From: Bacteroidales bacterium
Lineage (GTDB): Bacteria; Bacteroidota; Bacteroidia; Bacteroidales; UBA1715
NCBI GenBank assembly: GCA_017552705.1
Contig: JAFZOY010000100.1
Span: forward strand, 1-50,654
Reading direction: 5' to 3'
Length of the DNA: 50,654 bases
Shown in pieces: positions 1 through 7,535 of the stretch (positions within the stretch are counted from its first letter, which is position 1; every line of letters begins with the position of its first letter). The translations under genes and the position numbers were made by a program. Under the pieces are notes generated by a model that did not search any database, was not told the DNA's origin, and worked only from the letters and a program-made list of their open reading frames with translations.

Positions 1-1
1 C

Positions 2-196
2 GCTCTGATATGGAAAGATTTTTATTTCTTTATATTCTTTGCGGTTTCCGTTCTTTGGCAAGTGGCGATGTTTCCCACAAAATCAAAAATCGCCATGGCT
101 ATACATTACGAAGTTGAACCACAACCTGAAGTTTCAGCAGAACCCACACAATCAATAGAACCCGAACAGCCACAACAAGATAACGTACAGATATGA
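2..196 (+). CDS. C-terminal end of an unidentified membrane protein (5' truncated)
   Basis: An open frame runs in from the left edge and stops at a TGA at 194-196. The 64 visible residues hold one hydrophobic stretch near the start (WKDFYFFIFFAVSVLW), a short basic segment, and a polar tail rich in Glu, Pro and Gln. This looks like the last transmembrane helix and tail of a membrane protein. The stop overlaps the next start as ATGA, so it is translationally coupled to the DUF1846 gene. The family cannot be named from this fragment. The frame is convincing because of the coupled overlap. Confidence 0.6.
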   Translation, partial: ALIWKDFYFFIFFAVSVLWQVAMFPTKSKIAMAIHYEVEPQPEVSAEPTQSIEPEQPQQDNVQI

Positions 197-1656
197 GAAT
201 AGGTTTTGACAACGAGAAATATCTAAAAATCCAGTCTGAACACATTAAGGAACGTGTTTCGCAGTTTGGTAACAAATTGTATCTTGAATTTGGTGGAAAA
301 TTATTCGATGACTATCATGCAAGTCGTGTATTGCCTGGTTTTCAGCCAGATAGCAAGCTGAAAATGCTGATGCAATTGAGCGACTATGCTGAAATCGTGA
401 TTGTGATTAGTGCCGTTGACATCGAGAAAAACAAAATGCGTGAGGATTTGGGCATTACGTACGACGCCGATGTGCTCCGCCTACGTGATGAATTCGAAAG
501 TCGCGGTTTGATGGTTGGTTCGGTTGTGATTACACATTACAAAGGACAAGAAAGCGCGAAAGCATTCCGCAACCGTCTTAAACGATTGAATATCAAGACG
601 TATTATCATTATCTCATCGACGGATATCCATCGAATGTTGCGTTGATTGATTCCGACGAAGGGTTTGGAAAAAACGATTATGTGGAAACAACACGGCCAT
701 TGGTGGTGGTTACCGCTCCAGGTCCTGGCAGTGGAAAAATGGCGGTTTGTTTGAGCCAGTTGTATCAGGAAAATAAACGGGGAATAAAAGCAGGATATGC
801 GAAATTTGAAACATTCCCGATTTGGAATATTCCGTTGAAACATCCTGTGAATATCGCGTATGAGGCGGCCACAGCCGACCTTAACGATGTGAATATGATT
901 GACCCGTTCCATCTTGACGCATACGGAAAAACAACCGTGAACTACAATCGTGATATTGAAATATTTCCTGTGCTGAATGCAATTTTCGAAGGCATCTACG
1001 GTGATAATCCATATAAATCGCCGACAGACATGGGCGTAAATATGGCAGGAAATTGCATAATCGACGATGAGGCTTGTTGTCTTGCATCAAAACAAGAAAT
1101 AATCCGCCGGTATTATTCCGCAATGAACAAGTTGGTGGATGGCACGTGCGACGAGAACGAAGTGAATAAAATCGCATTGTTGCTCCAGCAGGCGAAAATT
1201 ACGACAAACGATAGAAAGACAACAATTGCCGCCAAAGAACGCGCGGAAAAATCGAAAGTGCCATCGGCAGCTATTGAGCTTGAAGACGGTACGATTATCA
1301 CGGCGGAAACATCGTCGTTGCTCGGTGCCTGTGCCGCTTTAATTTTGAATGCGATAAAACATCTTGCCCATATCGACCATCAGGTGAAACTGATTCCGTC
1401 GGAAATGATTGAGCCGATACAAGACCTAAAATTAACATATTTGCACGGAAAAAATCCCCGTCTGCACACCGACGAGGTGCTTGTGGCTCTTGCTATGTTG
1501 AGTCTCAACGATGAAAATTGTAAAAAAGCTATTGCGCAATTGCCAACATTGAAAGGGTGTCAAGTGCACACCACTGTGATGTTGGGTGAGGTTGACCGAA
1601 AAATTTTCCAAAAACTCGGCGTTGATTTCACAAGCGAACCGATAAAGAAGAAATAA
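193..1656 (+). CDS. DUF1846 domain-containing protein
   Basis: This 487-residue protein matches the DUF1846 family in length and sequence. The family is widespread in anaerobic bacteria and has solved structures but no established function. The N-terminal half reads as an alpha/beta fold, and a glycine-rich GPGSGK segment lies near residues 177-182. Further conserved-looking blocks are YETTRPLVVVTAPGPGSGK-like sequence and a DMGVNMAG segment near residue 280. There is no signal peptide, so it should be cytoplasmic. The ATG overlaps the upstream stop codon, which fixes the start and implies an operon with the preceding membrane protein. A strong terminator follows. Family assignment is confident; function is unknown. 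Confidence 0.9.
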   Translation: MRIGFDNEKYLKIQSEHIKERVSQFGNKLYLEFGGKLFDDYHASRVLPGFQPDSKLKMLMQLSDYAEIVIVISAVDIEKNKMREDLGITYDADVLRLRDEFESRGLMVGSVVITHYKGQESAKAFRNRLKRLNIKTYYHYLIDGYPSNVALIDSDEGFGKNDYVETTRPLVVVTAPGPGSGKMAVCLSQLYQENKRGIKAGYAKFETFPIWNIPLKHPVNIAYEAATADLNDVNMIDPFHLDAYGKTTVNYNRDIEIFPVLNAIFEGIYGDNPYKSPTDMGVNMAGNCIIDDEACCLASKQEIIRRYYSAMNKLVDGTCDENEVNKIALLLQQAKITTNDRKTTIAAKERAEKSKVPSAAIELEDGTIITAETSSLLGACAALILNAIKHLAHIDHQVKLIPSEMIEPIQDLKLTYLHGKNPRLHTDEVLVALAMLSLNDENCKKAIAQLPTLKGCQVHTTVMLGEVDRKIFQKLGVDFTSEPIKKK

Positions 1657-1677
1657 AAGGTACTCTTTTCAATGCAT

Positions 1678-1714
1678 AAAAAAAGACTGTCACATATTCG
1701 TGACAGTCTTTTTT
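1678..1714. terminator. Bidirectional rho-independent terminator
   Basis: A 14-bp perfect stem, AAAAAGACTGTCAC (1680-1693) and its complement (1700-1713), encloses a 6-nt loop. It has an A-run on the left and a T-run on the right. It lies between two converging genes and can serve both the DUF1846 transcript and the minus-strand T9SS gene. Confidence 0.9.
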
Positions 1715-1733
1715 ATTTTGTATGAAGTTCTAA

Positions 1734-4211
1734 TTATTTTACAAGAACCTCGAACACTTGTTTTCCGTCAACAAGTACAATGTAGATTCCCATTTTTGCA
1801 ACAGGGATTGTTACATCGCCGTTTGCAGTTTGTTTTGCAACCGGGCGTCCTTGCATGTCGAATACTGCAACGGTTGATTGAGCTTCCTTAACCACGATTG
1901 ATTTGTTTGCTCCGTAAACCAAGGCAGGAGTATTGTCAATAGAAGCAATTGCATCAGCATTTTCCAACTCAGCCACGTTACTCATAGCCAATGAGAATGG
2001 TCCGCTTTCAGCTTTCAAGCCTGGTACATTGTTTTCATTAAGATACAATGTGTCGCAGAATTTCACAGCTACAAAATAACCTTTTGTTCCAGCAGGAAGT
2101 TCTTCGCTGTAATGGGTTGTGAACGGACCAACTTTTGCTACTTCAAGATTTCCGCTTTTTGTGATTCGGTAAACCAAGTATGCTTCAAGGAAATTACCTT
2201 CGTATGGAGTCCACGAAAGGTCAACAATTGTCTTGCTTTCAGAACCATCTTCGCCTACAACAACGGTGGTGTCCATAGTAAGGCCGATTGTTTTGTTTTC
2301 GTAGATACCTGTTGGGGTTGTTTTACCACACATATCAGTAGCCGAGATTTTGTAACGGTATGAACCATTTGGTTCTGGTAAGTTTTCATCTTGGAACAAT
2401 GGAAAATCAGCCTTTGCATAGCCAATAGAGTCATATTCTCCTTTACCTTCGCTTGTTTCACGGTAGATGGTGAAATAGTCAATATTATCAATGTAGTTCA
2501 TAGTTTCATTCTCACCTACATAGACCGAGCCGTCATATTCCCACATTACAATAACTGATTTCGAATCTTCACTATAGGTAACAGCGTATACTTCAGGTTG
2601 AGGGGTATAATAATTAACCTCTACGGTACTTTCGTTACGGCATCCTGCTTCATTTTCAATAGCAATTGTGTGTGTTCCTGCTGCAATATTATTGATACTC
2701 ACATGATCAAAGTAATCAGTTTCTATTGGATCTAGTTTTTCTCCATCCAAAAATATTGTAAATCCTTCTTCTGGTTTTATGCTTGTTCCAATGTAACCAT
2801 CTTGTTTTGAACACGTTGTTGCATAATATGAATAAGTGTAGAAACTTGGAATGTCACTATTCATAACCTCAATAGTTTCTTTTACTGAACAACCCGTTGC
2901 GTCAGAGATAGTAACAGTATAAATACCTGCTCCAATGTTTTCAACAGTTTGACCTGTTGCACCATTGCTCCACGTATATGTGTAGCTATCATCGTTATAC
3001 TTAACGATACCATCTTCGTTTCCGCAAGTAGGTTCTTGTACTATAGTGTAACTTGGATAGATGTACGGCTCTAAAATATCTGCGAATTCATACGCACTAC
3101 AACCAACGGAGTCAACTACATTAACGTAATAGTAACCTGATCCCACATTATAGATTCCTGCAGAGGTTCTTCCTGTGTTCCAACGGTATGAATAAGGTTC
3201 CACACCACCAGTTACAGTAGCCAGAGCACTTCCGTCCCTTGTTCCAACGCAAGAAGCATTTGTAACATCAATGGAAACTTTCAGGTCACAATCCGAGCCA
3301 TCAGGTTGTTTACGTGGGCTTATCGTTACGGACACGCTGTTATTTTGTGATATATAAGGCCAATCCGAACCTTCTTCTGCATTTGGATCTATTGCATAGG
3401 CAAAAATCATAACGTATCTAGATCCATCATCAAGTGCGGAAATTCTCAAATAATCGCCATCAATTTTTGTTTGGAATAATGGAGGATATTGTTCTTCCTC
3501 TTGGTCATGACCTTCAATCTCAAACGACATCTTGGTGTTATATGGATTAATAAAATAATCGGTTAATTTTATCGGTTCAACCATATCTCCAAAATTTGCC
3601 TTTACGTCGGGAATAGGAATTGCTATTATTTCATTTGGTTGAGTGTAACGAAATTCAAAATGAGGAAGAACAAGTTCAATATTTGCTTCTGATTCCACAC
3701 CTTCTTCAGGAAATGCGGCCATAAAATACTTTGGATTTGTCAAACCGCCTTTTACCTCGTCACCAATGTTTCCATTCGTTCCATTGGTTGTTTGGAGTTC
3801 GGTATTGATGATTTTTGTATAGCCTGCGTAGGTGAACTCTTTGTCTTTTTCCACTTCAATGTAGATAGGATCTGTTAGGGCTGCCCAGTTGTTTGCATCT
3901 TCTCTGTCATCGGCAATTGCAATCATCAACTTACCAGTGAACGGTGATGTACCTTGCAAATAGAAAGTAAACACACCTTCTTTTTCCAACTCATTCCATA
4001 CATTGTCCTCAAAATATTCTCTACTTCCGGCCAACCATTCATCGGCTATGCCGTCGTCGTTCCTATCGAGTTCAGTTTTCTCGTAAGGAATTGTCACATA
4101 CATGGTATCCCACGAATAACCTTCTGTAATAAGTTGCGGTGCCTGTGCCAACGCACTGCCAGCAAGCACGCACAAAACTGAAACTAACGTAAATAATTTT
4201 TTCATACGCAA
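1734..4211 (-). CDS. Secreted multidomain protein with SprB-like repeats and T9SS type A sorting domain
   Basis: An 825-residue surface or secreted protein. Residues 1-22 are a signal peptide (KKLFTLVSVLCVLAGSALAQ). A beta-rich N-terminal region follows. Residues of about 310-530 hold three or more SprB-like repeats, recognisable by Cys-Gly/Asp-Gly starts, YxWxxG cores and a conserved VxDxxGC ending. From about 537 come two fibronectin III-like domains, and the last 70 residues form a T9SS type A sorting domain (VFDMQGRPV, then GIYIVLVDG). SprB-like repeats are known from gliding adhesins of Bacteroidetes, so adhesion or matrix binding is plausible; no catalytic domain is visible. The start could also be the second Met, two codons downstream. 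It is transcribed alone from a -7 box at 4245-4252. The middle of the gene looks more AT-rich than its neighbours. Confidence 0.85.
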   Translation of the reverse strand: MRMKKLFTLVSVLCVLAGSALAQAPQLITEGYSWDTMYVTIPYEKTELDRNDDGIADEWLAGSREYFEDNVWNELEKEGVFTFYLQGTSPFTGKLMIAIADDREDANNWAALTDPIYIEVEKDKEFTYAGYTKIINTELQTTNGTNGNIGDEVKGGLTNPKYFMAAFPEEGVESEANIELVLPHFEFRYTQPNEIIAIPIPDVKANFGDMVEPIKLTDYFINPYNTKMSFEIEGHDQEEEQYPPLFQTKIDGDYLRISALDDGSRYVMIFAYAIDPNAEEGSDWPYISQNNSVSVTISPRKQPDGSDCDLKVSIDVTNASCVGTRDGSALATVTGGVEPYSYRWNTGRTSAGIYNVGSGYYYVNVVDSVGCSAYEFADILEPYIYPSYTIVQEPTCGNEDGIVKYNDDSYTYTWSNGATGQTVENIGAGIYTVTISDATGCSVKETIEVMNSDIPSFYTYSYYATTCSKQDGYIGTSIKPEEGFTIFLDGEKLDPIETDYFDHVSINNIAAGTHTIAIENEAGCRNESTVEVNYYTPQPEVYAVTYSEDSKSVIVMWEYDGSVYVGENETMNYIDNIDYFTIYRETSEGKGEYDSIGYAKADFPLFQDENLPEPNGSYRYKISATDMCGKTTPTGIYENKTIGLTMDTTVVVGEDGSESKTIVDLSWTPYEGNFLEAYLVYRITKSGNLEVAKVGPFTTHYSEELPAGTKGYFVAVKFCDTLYLNENNVPGLKAESGPFSLAMSNVAELENADAIASIDNTPALVYGANKSIVVKEAQSTVAVFDMQGRPVAKQTANGDVTIPVAKMGIYIVLVDGKQVFEVLVK

Positions 4212-4244
4212 TTACTTTAAATTAAAAATATGTTATTTATTGTA

Positions 4245-4252
4245 CAAATCTA
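4245..4252 (-). promoter_or_regulatory. -7 box (TAGATTTG) of the T9SS type A protein gene
   Basis: An exact match to the Bacteroidetes TAnnTTTG -7 consensus on the minus strand, 33 bp before the start codon. No clear TTTG -33 element is seen. Confidence 0.55.
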
Positions 4253-4375
4253 AAATTTTTTTGAAAATAGTGGTGCTTTTTTTGAAAAAAGTTGTCTTTT
4301 TACCGTCCATGTCCAGCCAAATGCAAATTGTGCTTGGTTGTGTAGAGTCTTTTTATTTCGTATCAAATATTTTCT

Positions 4376-4383
4376 TACATTTG
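4376..4383 (+). promoter_or_regulatory. -7 box (TACATTTG) of the alkaline phosphatase gene
   Basis: An exact TAnnTTTG match 23 bp before the ATG at 4407. It lies inside the longer open frame that begins at 4338, which supports the downstream start. Confidence 0.6.
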
Positions 4384-4406
4384 CGGTAACCTTAAAATTA
4401 TGTAAG

Positions 4407-7400
4407 ATGAAAAAAAGATTTGTATCTCTGTTTGTTTGTGCTCTTGTTTCGCTCGCTGTATTTTCACAGCCTAAAAACATTATTCTTGTAATGGCTGACG
4501 GTGTTGGTTTCAACCATGCACAAATTATGTACAACAATAAAAGTTGCGTGCTTCCAAAATTTGACGTACAGCTTGCGGTTTGCAATTATCCCACGTATTG
4601 GCAAACGCTCGATAAAAAATATATGGCGGAAATAGGATATGAAAATCACGTTAATTCCCATTACCGTCATGTGGAGAATTATCGCGGCGACTATCATGTA
4701 CGAAGAGTGTGGCAGGAATTTGAATATGCCGATTCGCTACCCATCGACCCCATTACTGCTGGTTCCGCACTTGCCACAGGCGTAAAACCAGCGCTCGACG
4801 CTGTTAGTTATGATATGGACGACAAAGATTTGGAAACCATTATCGAACGGGCTGTAGCTAAAGGCAAGGCAACTGGGCTTGCCACCGACACAACGATTAT
4901 TTCCAACAATGCAATTTTGCCGTTCGCTTCGCATGCCGAAGTGGCAAATGACGAGGACAAATATAAAAAGTTGGTACAACAGGTTCTCACTTCATTTCTT
5001 TCTTCTAAACTGAAATTAATCATTTCATCAGATAAAATCGAAGTCAAAGAAACTGACAAATATGTTAACGTGGAGTCTGTAGAAGATTTCCCAACTACGA
5101 TAGATAAAAGCATTTACTTTGGAGAAGAATCACTTTCAACAGCGGGATATGCCACTGCAAGTACAAAAGGGTTGGATGCATTGGCTACAAACGAAAATGG
5201 TTTCGTGTTTGTGGCAGAATATACCAAAGCCGCCCAAGCTGCCGAAAAACAAGATGTTGATGCTACGAGTATGGCGTTGCATGGTTTTAACTCCTATGTT
5301 TCTTCCATTTATAACTGGGTAGAACAAAATAGCAATTGGGACGAAACACTTTTGATAATTGTGGGTTCATACGAACAAGGTTATTTGACGAGCAAATCGT
5401 TTGACAAGGGAAACCCTGTAAACAATTATCTTATAACTGATCTCTACTACGGTACGCAATACAATAGCGAACACGCCACAAATTTATTGACGCCACTTTT
5501 CGCAAAAGGGAAAGGAAGTGAATTATTGCTGAACTACGCCGATGAAACTGACTTTGTATTAGGCAGTTACATAAGCAACACGGAAATTGCACAAACAATT
5601 TTCCGCCTTATGCCGAACGAAATCAAACAGCCTAAAAACATCATTTTCATGGTGAGCGATGGCTGCGGCATTTCTCCTATAAATGCGGCAGAATATTACA
5701 CAGGAAAGAAAGCCTCGTTTGAGAGTTTCCCTGTTCAACTATGGAACTGTACGCACGCTTCGGCAACATCGAGTATCACAAGTCGCCTTTCGGAGTGGAA
5801 CAACACCTACGAATCGCGATTGGCTTGGACTGACAAATATTATTTTTGGAAACGGAAAAATGCAACGTGTTCGGGAGCATCGGGAACAGCTATGGCGACA
5901 GGTCAAAAAACGTATTATTACTGTTTGGGCGTTGACCTTGAGAAAAATGCCCTGAAATCAATTGCACGCTATGCAAAGGATTTAGGTAAGTCGGCTGGTG
6001 TTGCTACAAACAGCCCATACTACGACGCAACTCCAGGCTCGTTTTTTACCAACAACGTGTCGCGTACAAATTATGGCGAACTCTCGCGCCAAGCGGTTAT
6101 TGAATCAAATGCCGATGTGATAATTGGTTGTGCCCACCCAGAATTCGATAAAAATGCTCAACCTGTCGAAAAACCTGATTACACCAATGTTGGAGGCAAG
6201 GAAATCCTCGATGGACTTCGTGCGGGAGCAACTGAATATGGCGTTGCTTCAAATTCAGGCTGGACTACAGTCCGCGACATCGACGGCGACGGTGAACCCG
6301 ACCCGTGGACGTTTGTTGAAGATAGTGCCTCGCTTGTGAAATATATGACGGGCGAAACGCCAAAGCGTCTGTTTGGTATCATGCCTGTTGACGGTTCAAT
6401 GCAATTCTACCGTACAGGAACAAATGTCGATGAGGTACATTATGACGATTGGAACAAGGGAATGCCGGAATTGTGGCAAATAGGAAAAACTGCCATAAAT
6501 TGTTTGTCGAAAAACGAAAATGGTTTCTTCGTTATGATTGAAAACGATATGGTTGACAATGGCGGACATAAAAATCAAGCAGGAAGACAAATCGAGGAGG
6601 AAATAGAATTCATAAAAACGGTTGACTCGGTAATTTCTTGGATTGAAACCAACAGCAGTTGGGACGAAACACTTCTTATAATTACAGCCGACCACGAAAC
6701 AGGCTTCGTTGCCGATCCAACTTATGGTGAAGATTCTATATTGCTGAACCACTGGCAAATAATCGACAACGGTGTAGGAAAAGTTCCTGGATTGAAATAC
6801 TACTCTCTCGACCACACAAATCAGTTAGTGCCTTTGTATGCCAAAGGTGCTGGTAGCGAGTTGCTTAACCAATATGCCGATGAATGGGATTTCGTTCGTG
6901 GAAAATACCTCAATAACTCAGAAATTGGTCAGGCTATGTTTGAATTGTGGAACGGAACGCCGCGCCAATTCGTGAACGAATGCCCGAAAGTTCTTTATAC
7001 CGACACTCTTTTCTTGGAACAGGAGAAAGATTTTTTGGTTACAATTCCTAAAAATGAGTTGGTGGGTGACGCCGAGGAAAAAGATTTGCCTGTTTCGTTT
7101 GTATCGAAACCGTTGTGGATTAAGATAACCGACAACGGCGATTCGTTCGTGTTGAGCGGAACTGCACCGAAACCAACGGGAACCACATTGGTTACATTTG
7201 CAACCTACGATGGTGCAACTACTGGCGCAGGTTTGTCGCTCCAATTCACCGTGAAGGTGTGTGTATATAAAAACCAACAACCCGATGCGGTTGAATCCAT
7301 TTCAGAACAAGACAATATGGTTTATCCGACTTTTGCGTTAGAAAAAATCATTGTTAGCTCCGAAGCGGGAAAAGGTACTATTTTGGTTCGAAATTTGCAG

Positions 7401-7535
7401 GGAAAAATTGTGAAGTCAATAGCTATCCAAGGGAAACAAACCGAGGTAGAAACGGCAGGATTGGCTTCGGGAGAGTATCTTGTTCAAATTATTGAGAACG
7501 AAAATGTTACGACAAAGAAAATTATTGTTCGTTAG
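4407..7535 (+). CDS. Secreted tandem alkaline phosphatase-like protein; first domain degenerate; T9SS type A
   Basis: Start chosen at 4407 (1042 residues) because it gives a clean signal peptide (KKRFVSLFVCALVSLAVFSQ) and follows a -7 box. Two alkaline phosphatase-like domains lie in tandem, beginning at Q21 and Q408 with the same QPKNII motif. Domain 2 keeps the active-site set: the first metal Asp in VSDGCG, a Ser at 489 in SGASGTAMATG, E712, D717 and H721, D762-H763 in TADHETG, and a late His in LDHTN. Domain 1 keeps the scaffold, but Pro115 stands at the nucleophile position and Ser321-Tyr322 replace the metal-binding Asp-His. Domain 1 should therefore be inactive. An Ig-like segment (about 865-960) and a T9SS type A sorting domain complete the protein. 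It should release phosphate from monoesters outside the cell or at the surface. The 3' end overlaps the next gene by 32 bp. Confidence 0.88.
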   Translation: MKKRFVSLFVCALVSLAVFSQPKNIILVMADGVGFNHAQIMYNNKSCVLPKFDVQLAVCNYPTYWQTLDKKYMAEIGYENHVNSHYRHVENYRGDYHVRRVWQEFEYADSLPIDPITAGSALATGVKPALDAVSYDMDDKDLETIIERAVAKGKATGLATDTTIISNNAILPFASHAEVANDEDKYKKLVQQVLTSFLSSKLKLIISSDKIEVKETDKYVNVESVEDFPTTIDKSIYFGEESLSTAGYATASTKGLDALATNENGFVFVAEYTKAAQAAEKQDVDATSMALHGFNSYVSSIYNWVEQNSNWDETLLIIVGSYEQGYLTSKSFDKGNPVNNYLITDLYYGTQYNSEHATNLLTPLFAKGKGSELLLNYADETDFVLGSYISNTEIAQTIFRLMPNEIKQPKNIIFMVSDGCGISPINAAEYYTGKKASFESFPVQLWNCTHASATSSITSRLSEWNNTYESRLAWTDKYYFWKRKNATCSGASGTAMATGQKTYYYCLGVDLEKNALKSIARYAKDLGKSAGVATNSPYYDATPGSFFTNNVSRTNYGELSRQAVIESNADVIIGCAHPEFDKNAQPVEKPDYTNVGGKEILDGLRAGATEYGVASNSGWTTVRDIDGDGEPDPWTFVEDSASLVKYMTGETPKRLFGIMPVDGSMQFYRTGTNVDEVHYDDWNKGMPELWQIGKTAINCLSKNENGFFVMIENDMVDNGGHKNQAGRQIEEEIEFIKTVDSVISWIETNSSWDETLLIITADHETGFVADPTYGEDSILLNHWQIIDNGVGKVPGLKYYSLDHTNQLVPLYAKGAGSELLNQYADEWDFVRGKYLNNSEIGQAMFELWNGTPRQFVNECPKVLYTDTLFLEQEKDFLVTIPKNELVGDAEEKDLPVSFVSKPLWIKITDNGDSFVLSGTAPKPTGTTLVTFATYDGATTGAGLSLQFTVKVCVYKNQQPDAVESISEQDNMVYPTFALEKIIVSSEAGKGTILVRNLQGKIVKSIAIQGKQTEVETAGLASGEYLVQIIENENVTTKKIIVR

